64,000 nucleotides of DNA from the NCBI GenBank assembly GCA_964342825.1, contig CAYFHO010000005.1:78211-142210 (forward strand), in the 5' to 3' direction. The DNA comes from AAA164-E04 sp964342825. GTDB taxonomy: Bacteria > Verrucomicrobiota > Verrucomicrobiia > Limisphaerales > AAA164-E04. Each line of letters begins with the position of its first letter. Position 1 is the stretch's first letter. Below are positions 51,065 to 60,613 of this stretch, piece after piece. The notes below the pieces were generated by a model. It was not told where the DNA came from. It saw nothing but the letters and a program-made list of their open reading frames with translations, and searched no databases. Both the position numbers and the translations under genes were made by a program.

Positions 51065-52963
51065 TTATTCTTCTGATTTGGTTTCAGATAAACCTGTCTC
51101 ATGCCCCAGGTAAAAACTGGTGTGGGGAGGTTTGTTGTAGACGACGTTTTGCCAGACCAATGAAAGGCGATATTGCGGATCCTGCATCAAAGTGACTCTG
51201 CGATCCTCACTTTGAATGGTTGTGGTGTAAAGTCGCAAAGATTTGCCATCGGGTGATGAGGTCAAAATCTCTTCTCGCCAGTCACCGAGGATGTCTCCCG
51301 CCAGGCAAGGTCGTTCAAGTGATTTGCCAGACGGGAGAGATTCAATTAAACGGGATTCAGCTTTTTCCCAATCCCATTTATAGACCCCATCCCGTCCCAA
51401 CAGTTCTCGCAATCTGTCTCCATCCCACCAAATCGCCCAGCGACTCCATCTCGGCGCTGGGCCGATCTCTTTTCCGAGGTTGTCTCTCATTCCCCCGGGA
51501 CCACCCCAGGCTTCATAACCGCGATGTCGAGGATCTATGTCGGCGGTCAATCCTGATTTTACATCCACACCGGGACTATGCCCCCAGAGGATTTCACCTG
51601 TCCTGGCGTCATGCATTCCTGCACCGGGTGTCTGGAACCGGACAGTATGCCCTTCATTTTCTGTGATCAAAAACAACTCTAAACCAGGGCGTTTCGGATA
51701 GAAATCACCTACGTGCATGGAATCACCGTGACGCCTTCCGGTAGAATAAAGTCCTGTTCCATCGTCATCAATTGTCATCGCCTGATAGATAATTTCATCG
51801 CGACCATCCTCATCCACATCTGCAACACTCAAGGAATGCCCCCCCATCCCGGAGAAGGGAGAAGCGTCATTGAACGGTGGGTAGGATATGCCCGAGTCAA
51901 ATATCCATCTCTGGGTTAACTTGCCATTTCGCCAGTCCCAAGCGACCATCACCGTTCTTCCGTAAACTCCGCGACACGTGACCACACTGGGAAGCTTTCC
52001 ATCCAAATAGGCAATGCATGCCAGAAATCGATCACACCTATTTCCGTATGCATCGTTGTTACCGTTGCCGCCAATTCCCCCCCAGCCGTCAATAGGGTAA
52101 CGGTCTGGAACATAATCTACAGTCTGCATTGCCTGCCCGGTTTCCCCATTGAAAACGGTGAAGTATTCCGGACCTTCTAGAACTCGACCATAGCTCTTGG
52201 AAGTTGAATCGTGAATCCTCCAATCCTTATCTTTGTCTCCAATCACATTGCCGCGACCATCAATGGTTCCATCAGCCGTTTTGCAGGCTACTTCGGCTCT
52301 GCCATCCCCATTCAAATCATAAACCATGAACTGGGTGTAGTGTTCACCCTCGCGAATATTAATGCCCAGATCAATTCGCCAGAGAAAAGTTCCATCCATT
52401 TTATAGGCATCCAGAATAGGTCGACCTGTAATGCCTGCATGAGAATTGTCACGGGCTTTGGATGTCTGGTGAAGCACGATTTCAAGATCACCCGTAACAT
52501 TATCCAGATTGGATACTGTAGCGTCTCCGATCTCGTAACCGGGGATGGAGCGGATGGGTATTTCAACATAAGGTTTTTTCCAAGCTATGCTACCCGTGGT
52601 ATCAAAGCCTCTCGACTGTGAAGGTACGAGGCGTAATTCGTAATAATCCACCTTGCCAATGTGATTATCCGTAAAGCAGGTCGATTTGGAAATGGGTGCA
52701 TCGTTTACTTGGTTAAATACGCCACTAGCATATCGATACAAATCGAACGCGGCATCCTCCCGGTCAGTTTTTAACAATCGCCAGGAAATAAAATATCCAC
52801 CCTCATCTATCGGAACGGCGATCAACCCTCGACCCAACCGCTCTGCAGACCTTTGTGCAATGGCAGAACCGGCAGTAATCAAAAATAAAAATGATATAGC
52901 GAGGTACAGTCCTGCCCGGTATCTGATAACACTTCCACCTGCCAATCGAAGATTTGGAGTCAT
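51065..52963 (-). CDS. Exported rhamnogalacturonan lyase, PL11-like
   Basis: A 632-residue protein with a signal peptide (LYLAISFLFLITAGSAIA). RSAERLGRGLIAVPIDEGGY, then YELRLVPS, ISWRLLKTDREDAAFDLYR, the propeller repeats VYDLNGDGRAEVACKTADGT and SVADVDEDGRDEIIYQAMTI with calcium-type DxDxDG loops, and the late LAGDILGDWREEILTSSPDG are the PL11 pattern (YesW/YesX-like). It should cleave the rhamnogalacturonan I backbone outside the cytoplasm. It lies seven bases after the DUF1501 gene, so it shares that transcript. Confidence 0.9.
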   Translation of the reverse strand: MTPNLRLAGGSVIRYRAGLYLAISFLFLITAGSAIAQRSAERLGRGLIAVPIDEGGYFISWRLLKTDREDAAFDLYRYASGVFNQVNDAPISKSTCFTDNHIGKVDYYELRLVPSQSRGFDTTGSIAWKKPYVEIPIRSIPGYEIGDATVSNLDNVTGDLEIVLHQTSKARDNSHAGITGRPILDAYKMDGTFLWRIDLGINIREGEHYTQFMVYDLNGDGRAEVACKTADGTIDGRGNVIGDKDKDWRIHDSTSKSYGRVLEGPEYFTVFNGETGQAMQTVDYVPDRYPIDGWGGIGGNGNNDAYGNRCDRFLACIAYLDGKLPSVVTCRGVYGRTVMVAWDWRNGKLTQRWIFDSGISYPPFNDASPFSGMGGHSLSVADVDEDGRDEIIYQAMTIDDDGTGLYSTGRRHGDSMHVGDFYPKRPGLELFLITENEGHTVRFQTPGAGMHDARTGEILWGHSPGVDVKSGLTADIDPRHRGYEAWGGPGGMRDNLGKEIGPAPRWSRWAIWWDGDRLRELLGRDGVYKWDWEKAESRLIESLPSGKSLERPCLAGDILGDWREEILTSSPDGKSLRLYTTTIQSEDRRVTLMQDPQYRLSLVWQNVVYNKPPHTSFYLGHETGLSETKSEE

Positions 52964-52970
52964 TCAAGGA

Positions 52971-54434
52971 TCATGCCAAGATGTCTTTAACAACATGCGC
53001 AGACTCCACACCTGTTAAACGTCGATCAAGGCCCTGATAGGAATAGGTCAATCGTTCGTGATCAATGCCCAGGCAATGAAGGATGGTGGCATTGAAATCC
53101 CTGATATGAACCGGATCCTTAACGATGTTGTAGGAGAAATCGTCCGTTTCACCGTATTCAAATCCTGCCTTGATACCGCCGCCAGCCATCCACATGGTAA
53201 AGCAGCGACCATGATGATCCCTCCCGTGGTTGTCTTTGGAAAGCTGACCTTGGGAATAAATGGTTCGCCCGAATTCACCGCCACAAATAACCAGAGTGTC
53301 CTTCAGCATTCCACGCATTTTGAGATCACGCACCAAGGCGGAAGCTGGTTGATCGATATCCTGACATTGTAATTTGATCAAGTTGGGCAAGTTACCATGC
53401 TGATCCCAACCTCGATGAAACAATTGCTGGAACGGAACTCCACGTTCAGCCATGCGACGTGCAAGAATACAATTGTAGGCAAAAGTACCGGGCTTTTTTG
53501 CGTCCGGACCATACATATCAAAAATGTAGTCGGGTTCGTTGGAGAGATCTGTCAACTCCGGCACGGAGGTCTGCATGCGGTAAGCCATTTCGTATTGAGA
53601 AATTCTTGTCTCAATCTCAGGATCCCGGACCTCATCAAATTTTGCCTGATTGATTTGACCAACGGCATCCAGGAATGCACGACGATCCTGACTGTCCACG
53701 CCGGAGGGGTTATTCAAGTAAAGAACCGGTTCCCCTGCGCTCCTGAACTTAACACCCTGATGACGTGAAGGAAGAAAACCACTGCTCCACAACCGGGAGT
53801 AGAGAGCCTGACTCTGGCCCCTGCCCTTCGAGATCATCACAATGTAAGCAGGCAAATTCTGGTTCGGACTCCCCAAGCCATAACTCAACCAGGATCCCAT
53901 GCAGGCGTGACCCAGCTGCTGGGTGCCGGTGTTGATGTAGGTAATGGCAGGGTCATGATTGATGGCTTCCGAATTCAATGTTTTGATGATGGTGATTTCA
54001 TCAGCTATCGAACCCACGTTGGGCAACAAATCACTGTTTACCCACGTGCCATGGCTGCCATATCGTTTGAATTCAAACATGGGAGCCACGCAAGGAAACG
54101 ACTTTTGGCCGGAAGTCATTCCAGTCAACCGCTGACCTTGCCGGATGGAATCAGGGAGTTCGATGCCATGCAACTTTCGCATGGCCGGCTTGTAATCGAA
54201 CATGTCGATATGGGAGGGGCCACCCGAAAAAAACAGGAAGATGATGCGTTTGGCGGTTTGTTTAAAATGGGGTTTGCCAAGCACTCCCTTGACGGGATCA
54301 TCAACAGCAGCATTCAACAAACCGGGTTGGTTCAGCGAAGCAAATCCAAGAGCCCCCATTCCGGCTGCCCCCATTCTGAGAAACGTTCTCCGGTTATGAG
54401 GATGGGTGTGTATGTGCAAGGGTTTCATGATCAA
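52971..54434 (-). CDS. DUF1501 Tat-exported protein
   Basis: A 487-residue protein. A twin-arginine signal NRRTFLRMGAAGMGALGF is followed by IIFLFFSGGPSHIDMFDYKP, IRQGQRLTGMTSGQKSFPC, VICGGEFGRTIYSQGQLSKD with NHGRDHHGRCFTMWMAGGG and the end ERLTYSYQGLDRRLTG, all DUF1501. Related in fold to sulfatases/alkaline phosphatases, reaction unknown. It follows the DUF1549/1553 gene by ten bases, the normal pair of PVC bacteria. Confidence 0.92.
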   Translation of the reverse strand: MIMKPLHIHTHPHNRRTFLRMGAAGMGALGFASLNQPGLLNAAVDDPVKGVLGKPHFKQTAKRIIFLFFSGGPSHIDMFDYKPAMRKLHGIELPDSIRQGQRLTGMTSGQKSFPCVAPMFEFKRYGSHGTWVNSDLLPNVGSIADEITIIKTLNSEAINHDPAITYINTGTQQLGHACMGSWLSYGLGSPNQNLPAYIVMISKGRGQSQALYSRLWSSGFLPSRHQGVKFRSAGEPVLYLNNPSGVDSQDRRAFLDAVGQINQAKFDEVRDPEIETRISQYEMAYRMQTSVPELTDLSNEPDYIFDMYGPDAKKPGTFAYNCILARRMAERGVPFQQLFHRGWDQHGNLPNLIKLQCQDIDQPASALVRDLKMRGMLKDTLVICGGEFGRTIYSQGQLSKDNHGRDHHGRCFTMWMAGGGIKAGFEYGETDDFSYNIVKDPVHIRDFNATILHCLGIDHERLTYSYQGLDRRLTGVESAHVVKDILA

Positions 54435-54444
54435 AAGTGTTCGG

Positions 54445-57426
54445 TTAATGCGTCAGGGATTCGTCCAAATTGAAGATGGCGCTGGCTGTCAAAGTCCAGG
54501 CTGCCAGTTCGGCTGCATCCAGTTTTTCGCTACTCGGATAGTCTCCTATCTTCAGAAGAGCTTTTGCTTTTTCGATATCTGATGCATAAATACCAAATTG
54601 CCGGTCATACAAATCTTTGAGCACCTGATGGCGCAAGGAATCAGCAGGACGTGCGGTAGCCAACATGAATGCGTAATCAAGCCTGGATTTAAAGGTATCC
54701 CCACCCTCTTCAATGATCCTTTCGGCAAACAACCTTGAAGCCTCTACAAACTGTTCATCATTCATCGTCACCAGAGCCTGCAACGGAGTGTTGGTCACCT
54801 GACGTTGTATCACGCACTTTTCCCGCGTAGGAGCATCAAAGGCCATCATGTTGGGCATTGGAGCTGAACGTTTCCAATAGGTATACATGCTGCGTCGATA
54901 GAGCTTTTTCCCGTTGTCACGTTGATATTTGAGATTCCCATCCAAAGAAACCTCATTCCAAATGCGGGGCGGCTGGTAGGGTTTCACACTGGGACCTCCC
55001 ACCTTGTCGTTCAAAATTCCCGCCAGCATTAAAGCATTGTCCCTGATGAATTCACCCTGATGGCGTCGACGCGGACCGCGCGAAAGTAAAACATTTTCAG
55101 GATCCAAAAGACGTTTTTGTTCCGTCACATGAGGAGCCTGACGGTAGGTCGAAGACATCATGATTTGTTTGATGGTTCTCTTAATGTCCCATCCGTGATC
55201 TACAAAATCACGCGCCAACCAATCCAACAGCTCGGGATGTGAAGGCCAGGCACCTCGAGTCCCAAAGTCGTCGATGGTTGGAACAAGCCCTCTGCCGAAA
55301 AACATCGACCAATACCGATTCACCGTCACTCTGGATGTCAAAGGATGATCTGGAGTTACCAACCATTGCGCCATGCCGAGACGGTTTTTAGGGGCGCCCT
55401 CAGGCAAATCAGGCAGGAACGCAGGAACATCCGGTTTGATCACTTCATCCTTGATGGGAGATGCATAGTGACCACGCATCAGGACAAAGGTATCTCGACC
55501 ATCAGGCAAGTCTCCCATGATCATGGAAGTAGGCACGAGATTGAGCAGGTCCTTTTCATTCTTCTCGAAGGCAGCAATCTTGGCTGCGCGTTCCAATCCT
55601 TCGGGCCAAAGATTGGTTCGGTAGTATTTTTCGAGAATCTTAAAGTCATCTTCACTCCATTCTTCTGATGCGAGTTTGAGAACGCCGCGCACATCTTCAG
55701 GAAGCTCGCTGCCTTTCATCTTGAAATAAAACCCACTGCTTCCACCACCATTCACAATCTTCATCAGAAAAGCGTTTTCACCTTGCTTGAGGTTCAAGGT
55801 GGCCTTGTCCTGATCCGCTGCGACCCCGCGGTTGGCATTGTTCTCATGAATCAATTTCCCGTTCAACCAGCACTTGATGGCATCATCGCTACCCAGGGAT
55901 AACTCGATGGTTGTGTCTTTTTCGCTGGTCAAGGTTCGATACAAATAAAGTGCGGAGTTGTCTACCAGACCAAGGTTAACCGATTTGCCATCTTGATACT
56001 TTTTCTTTACGACCCATTTTTTCCCGTCGATTTCACCATCAAGATCCAATGATTTTTCAGGTCCAAAGTCCTTGTTAAAAGCCTCGTTCTTGTCGTTGGC
56101 CTGGAATGGACCCAATTGCTTCCAGGGTGTTGCTTCTGGTAAATCTGGCTCCTTTTTGGCCTGCTCCGACATAGCCCACGATTTGACAAGCTCAAGTTCC
56201 GGTCGACTAGAGCTATGCTTCTTTTTCAGAGTTTCCAGCTCTGCCAGAATTTGATCATGCCGGGACTTCTGCTCGTCATCATAAAATCTGACGAATGGAG
56301 GTTCATTGCCGTTTCGAGTCTGCATTCCTTTATCACTTGCCTGATTGAAGAATGCATAGAACTGATAATATTCTTTTTGTGAAATAGGATCGTATTTGTG
56401 TTCGTGGCATTGACTGCATTCCATGGTCAACCCGAGCCAAACCATACTGGTAGTTTTGACCCGATCCACAATGTATTCCACACGGTATTCCTCTGCAATA
56501 GCCCCTCCTTCGTCAGTGGTGCCGTGATTACGATTGAAACCGGAAGCCACTTTCTGCCAAGTGGTGGCATTGGGAATGAGGTCACCTGCAAGTTGTTCAA
56601 CGGTGAATTCGTCAAAAGGCTTGTTGTCATTATAGGCATTGATCACATAGTCGCGCCACAACCACATGTATCTGGGGCCATCAGCGTGATAAACACTGGA
56701 ATCCCCATATCTGGCAAGGTCCATCCAGGCCAGCGCCATTCTTTCACCGAACCGCTGTGAGTTGAGATAATCATCTACCATTTGCTCATAGGCACTCGGA
56801 TCGGAATTGTTTTGGAAGGTTGATATTTCTTCGAGGGTGGGAGGTAATCCGGTCAGGTCAAAAGCAACCCGGCGAATCAATGTGGCACGGTCCGCCTGTG
56901 GATTGGGTGAAAGCCCCTTGTCCTCCAAGCTGGATAGAATGAATCGATCAATGGGATTGGTTCCCCATTCCTTGTCGTCCACTTCAGGCAGGTCCGGTAC
57001 ACGGGGAGTGACGAAAGCCCAATGACCCTCCCATTCAGCCCCCTGCTCGACCCATGATACCAACAGATCGATTTGATCTTGAGTCATGGGATTTTTGGCT
57101 TCAGGTGGTGGCATCAAATCATCTGGATCGTGCGTTTGGATGCGCTCGATAAGAAGGCTTTGCTCGGGATGACCGGGAGCAACCACAGCATGACCATCCA
57201 GTCTGGCAAACAACCCTTCCTGAGTATCCAGCCGCAAGTCTGCCTTGCGTTGCGCCTGGTCAGGCCCGTGGCACGCCATGCAATGCTTGGATAAAATCGG
57301 AAGGACGTCTTTGTTGAAGTGTATCTCCCCTGCGGATACCTTTGTGCTGCAGAGCAAGGCTGCAACAAGCAACAAACCTGCTGTGGAATGGCGAAATGAT
57401 TGGAGACTCTTCATTCGTATCATCAT
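54445..57426 (-). CDS. Exported PSCyt1-DUF1549-DUF1553 protein
   Basis: About 993 residues. Signal peptide STAGLLLVAALLCSTKVSA. PSCyt1: PILSKHCMACHGPDQAQRKA (CxxCH from Cys49). DUF1549: NPIDRFILSSLEDKGLSPNP and ALAWMDLARYGDSSVYHADG, ending before CSQCHEHKYDPISQKEYYQF, a second CxxCH. A PA14-like beta part (IELSLGSDDAIKCWLNGKLI) is in the middle. DUF1553: WLVTPDHPLTSRVTVNRYWS and TPLQALVTMNDEQFVEASRL. The start among three close ATGs (57426, 57423, 57414) is uncertain. Confidence 0.92.
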   Translation of the reverse strand: MMIRMKSLQSFRHSTAGLLLVAALLCSTKVSAGEIHFNKDVLPILSKHCMACHGPDQAQRKADLRLDTQEGLFARLDGHAVVAPGHPEQSLLIERIQTHDPDDLMPPPEAKNPMTQDQIDLLVSWVEQGAEWEGHWAFVTPRVPDLPEVDDKEWGTNPIDRFILSSLEDKGLSPNPQADRATLIRRVAFDLTGLPPTLEEISTFQNNSDPSAYEQMVDDYLNSQRFGERMALAWMDLARYGDSSVYHADGPRYMWLWRDYVINAYNDNKPFDEFTVEQLAGDLIPNATTWQKVASGFNRNHGTTDEGGAIAEEYRVEYIVDRVKTTSMVWLGLTMECSQCHEHKYDPISQKEYYQFYAFFNQASDKGMQTRNGNEPPFVRFYDDEQKSRHDQILAELETLKKKHSSSRPELELVKSWAMSEQAKKEPDLPEATPWKQLGPFQANDKNEAFNKDFGPEKSLDLDGEIDGKKWVVKKKYQDGKSVNLGLVDNSALYLYRTLTSEKDTTIELSLGSDDAIKCWLNGKLIHENNANRGVAADQDKATLNLKQGENAFLMKIVNGGGSSGFYFKMKGSELPEDVRGVLKLASEEWSEDDFKILEKYYRTNLWPEGLERAAKIAAFEKNEKDLLNLVPTSMIMGDLPDGRDTFVLMRGHYASPIKDEVIKPDVPAFLPDLPEGAPKNRLGMAQWLVTPDHPLTSRVTVNRYWSMFFGRGLVPTIDDFGTRGAWPSHPELLDWLARDFVDHGWDIKRTIKQIMMSSTYRQAPHVTEQKRLLDPENVLLSRGPRRRHQGEFIRDNALMLAGILNDKVGGPSVKPYQPPRIWNEVSLDGNLKYQRDNGKKLYRRSMYTYWKRSAPMPNMMAFDAPTREKCVIQRQVTNTPLQALVTMNDEQFVEASRLFAERIIEEGGDTFKSRLDYAFMLATARPADSLRHQVLKDLYDRQFGIYASDIEKAKALLKIGDYPSSEKLDAAELAAWTLTASAIFNLDESLTH

Positions 57427-57490
57427 TGCAAAAATATTGTGACTCGCAAGATCAACATGATCCAGAACCAACCTAAGCGGCTCAGATGAA

Positions 57491-58033
57491 TCAAGATTTG
57501 GGACCTACCAATTCAACGAGATTTCCATCCGGATCACGTACGATGGTCAGGTAGATTCCCTTGGCAAGCGATGCGGGCAACTCTTGTGCTCCCTGCGCGA
57601 TGGGTTTGACTCCGGCTTTGTCCAAACGTTTGAGGGCGGCACTTGTGTCCTTGATTTTGATGGTTAGGTAACTGAAGCCCTGTTGTGAGTGAATAAAGCT
57701 GTTGTCGGTTTTCTTGCTCCGCACACCATCGACATGCATCAATTTCAATCTGGTCGCACCATCACCCTCACCTAAAACCAACACTTTGATATCCAATTTT
57801 TTACCGCTCGTCAGCCCCACTTTCGAGGCAAAATCAGCGGGCACCGAAAACCCGGGGACTTCCTTGAAGCCAATCGCTTTGGTATAAAATTCAACAGCTT
57901 TGTCCACGTCACTGACAACACAACCGATGTCGATGGTTGTTGAGGAAAACTCACTCTCACCAGCCTGGAGATTGAAAGAAACGGATGCGATGAGGGCAAC
58001 GACACAGGAGAAAGATTTGAAATAGTTTATCAT
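57491..58033 (-). CDS. Exported VOC-superfamily (glyoxalase-like) protein
   Basis: A 180-residue protein with a signal peptide (SFSCVVALIASVSFNLQA) followed by one complete VOC unit: DIGCVVSDVDKAVEFYTKAI, GFSVPADFASKVGL, LKLMHVDGVRSKK and YLTIVRDPDGNLVELVGP with the late metal Glu. VOC proteins are usually cytoplasmic, so the export signal is unusual. It lies just upstream (64 bases) of the DUF1549/1553 gene on the same strand. Activity unknown. Confidence 0.85.
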   Translation of the reverse strand: MINYFKSFSCVVALIASVSFNLQAGESEFSSTTIDIGCVVSDVDKAVEFYTKAIGFKEVPGFSVPADFASKVGLTSGKKLDIKVLVLGEGDGATRLKLMHVDGVRSKKTDNSFIHSQQGFSYLTIKIKDTSAALKRLDKAGVKPIAQGAQELPASLAKGIYLTIVRDPDGNLVELVGPKS

Positions 58034-58134
58034 AAGACTGTTTTGGATTTATGGTTTTCAGGTTTACTCGAACAAGATAGGCGCGGCTTCATCCTGCGTC
58101 AATGACTGTTCAGCTCAGAAAACCTAAGTCATTA

Positions 58135-60558
58135 TCAGTTTCTCATAAACCGGTAACTCTGAGGATGACCCTCCAAATCAATACGAAGTCCCAATCCAAA
58201 CGCACCATCCTCACAAACAAACCTCTGTTCTCCTTCGCCCTGAATGGAAAGGACACTTTTTCCATCAGCAGGACGAACCTTGACCCATTTGCCATTGATT
58301 TCTTTTTGAAGGTTCCAACCTTTGAAATCTGGCAATCCTTCGATGAGGACGGCAACCGTTGAATATCCTCCTTGAATCGAAAAATTCAACGGACCTTGAA
58401 TCCAACGAATCCGCGGTGGAAAGTTTTGAATTTTCTGTCCACCCGATTGGACAGTAAGCTTGACTGGATCCAAGCCATATCTTTGTCGCTCCAACATCGC
58501 CGCTTGAAAATCGCTATTTTCTTTGCCAAAAGGCATGATGAAAAGATCGACCTCAAAAGTATCTCCTTTTTTCAAACCCTTGGCATCCGTGATCGGATGT
58601 AAAACCAGGTTAGAGTCTCCTGTTGCACGACCTTCACATGAAATCCCCCAACTGTGAATTGGCTTTCCGCCCAAACGCCCACGCCACTCCTCCAGAATGA
58701 AGGCGTTGTTTCCTTTGGGTGAATTCCAAAGAACAGCAGAAGGAGCCTTGCCACTCAGAGGTTCGCCTTCCAAAACCCAAGTGTCGTCGAATTTTAGTTT
58801 GCGGGTGACGATATTATCAGCCTGGTCGATCCAAGTCACATTCTGATAGCGCAAACTCTGAGTTCGAGTATCGATTTGCATCAACCGAAAATCTCTGGAC
58901 CAACGATCGATTGGGATATCATCGAGTGCTTTTACCCGAAGGCGAATAAAATTCCTTAACTCATCTAGTTGAGGATATTCAAAAGTTTCCAACTCCATTT
59001 GAAGTCTTTCATCCGAGGAAAGATAACTGAGAGTCACGTGCGCCCAATTCGGACCTGTTGAATGGAACCGGGTGCCCAAATATTCAAGATCGACCTTTCT
59101 TCCAGGAAGATCAGAAGGTTCATACTCCATGAACACGTGTCCCCCAACATTGTCATGCTGAGGCTGGCTTTCCCACATTCGCCCACTCATTCCACGTAAA
59201 TCAGCAATACTGATCCCGGTGTAGAATTTGAACGGAACATAGCATGTCGTTTCGGTGACACCTGTGGACATGTGGTAATAATCCATCCACGCTCCCAAAG
59301 AGGAAAATTGTTTAAGCGGGTGATTGCCCCAGTTTTGATAAAGCTGAAGGCTGCCAAATTCCCTGCGTTCTTCCGAATCCAAAAAGATGGGGTATATGAT
59401 TTCACTGAACGGGGTGTCCGTTGGATTGTAAAACTTTTCCTCCTTTTCACCTGCGAAGTTCTTACTGATCTGCACTAACACAGGAACCACCTGATCCTGA
59501 GCATCAATAACCACGCCGCATTCGACCTGCCCTTTGCTACCACTGCCAACCTCATGGCGAATGTAAATGCACCGGGGAATTGGTTCATTGATCACTTCCA
59601 TTTTTGCCATCAGGTAGGCGTTCGGATTCTCATAATAATGATAACTAAATCCACCCGGGTTGTGCGAAGCAATCACGTAGTCACCTCTCTGCGGATCAAA
59701 TTTCAAGTTCATTCCCTTGATCAATTTCAGATGATCTGTTGTTAACGGATTCAATTGCGCATTGAGTTCATTCCAATGTTCGAGGTCATCCGTATTTTCT
59801 GTTGCCACAAAACCGCACCCCACAGTCAGCTTCTCTCCCGCTTTAATGCTCATGACATCCGGTTCCAAATCCCATAGAAGCGCCGCACCCTCCATAGCCT
59901 GTGCCTGAAAGGATGGCCAAGGTTTCGTACTGGGAAACCAGGCGCACCGTGCTCCGGTGCTTGCAGAGCGAACCAGAGTAAGATCATTGGAAGATTCAAT
60001 GAAAGGTTCTGGATCCCCTTTGGTATTCGACTTCTGCCATTGCAGAGTGATCTCTTGAACAGACGTGTCGCTGGTCGCATGCAGAATCAACGCCATTCGA
60101 AAGGTATCCGGATAACAATACCAAACGATCTCCCCCTTGACCGGCAAGATCTCTCCCCGTTCATTTTCCCAGGAAACATCCAGCCAATGCACCTCATGGT
60201 AATAAGGTCCTCGACGGTACAGATTAACCCTTGATTTGGATTTAGATTCGCGCGTACTCCACACTTGACCTGAAGCGTCCTTGATTTCAAACGAACCGTT
60301 TTCAAATACTCGTTCTTCCCCCAGGGCAATGTAAGGCACTCGATGGCCTTGACCTGAATGACCCAGATCCAACGATACAGTGTATTGGTCGGCTTCAATC
60401 AAAAACCCATCGCGCTGGGCGGATACATAACGGGCTTCTAATGTCCGTCGCGTCGAAGGCCGTTGATTCAGATAGTCACGTTCCCAGTCTGCGTGGACAT
60501 GAGCGAAAAAAGCGGTTTGAAACAGAAAAACAAACCAGAGAAGCCGTTGGTATTTCAT
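58135..60558 (-). CDS. Large exported protein of unknown function
   Basis: An 807-residue protein with a signal peptide (LLWFVFLFQTAFFAHVHA). I recognise no family. The first 250 residues are beta-rich, with GHRVPYIALGEERVFENGSF and YYHEVHWLDVSWENERGEIL, like sugar-binding or polysaccharide-lyase-type sandwiches. The middle has HNPGGFSYHYYENPNAYLMA and GAWMDYYHMSTGVTETTCYV, rich in aromatic and His residues that could form an active cleft. The end (RIRWIQGPLNFSIQGGYSTV, WVKVRPADGKSV) looks like a small beta domain. It stands 55 bases after a sulfatase gene, so a polysaccharide role is a reasonable guess. Confidence 0.7.
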   Translation of the reverse strand: MKYQRLLWFVFLFQTAFFAHVHADWERDYLNQRPSTRRTLEARYVSAQRDGFLIEADQYTVSLDLGHSGQGHRVPYIALGEERVFENGSFEIKDASGQVWSTRESKSKSRVNLYRRGPYYHEVHWLDVSWENERGEILPVKGEIVWYCYPDTFRMALILHATSDTSVQEITLQWQKSNTKGDPEPFIESSNDLTLVRSASTGARCAWFPSTKPWPSFQAQAMEGAALLWDLEPDVMSIKAGEKLTVGCGFVATENTDDLEHWNELNAQLNPLTTDHLKLIKGMNLKFDPQRGDYVIASHNPGGFSYHYYENPNAYLMAKMEVINEPIPRCIYIRHEVGSGSKGQVECGVVIDAQDQVVPVLVQISKNFAGEKEEKFYNPTDTPFSEIIYPIFLDSEERREFGSLQLYQNWGNHPLKQFSSLGAWMDYYHMSTGVTETTCYVPFKFYTGISIADLRGMSGRMWESQPQHDNVGGHVFMEYEPSDLPGRKVDLEYLGTRFHSTGPNWAHVTLSYLSSDERLQMELETFEYPQLDELRNFIRLRVKALDDIPIDRWSRDFRLMQIDTRTQSLRYQNVTWIDQADNIVTRKLKFDDTWVLEGEPLSGKAPSAVLWNSPKGNNAFILEEWRGRLGGKPIHSWGISCEGRATGDSNLVLHPITDAKGLKKGDTFEVDLFIMPFGKENSDFQAAMLERQRYGLDPVKLTVQSGGQKIQNFPPRIRWIQGPLNFSIQGGYSTVAVLIEGLPDFKGWNLQKEINGKWVKVRPADGKSVLSIQGEGEQRFVCEDGAFGLGLRIDLEGHPQSYRFMRN

Positions 60559-60613
60559 CCCAAGCGTATGATGAATACTGAAATTGAATCTTACCCCCTC
60601 TCAAACATTCAAA

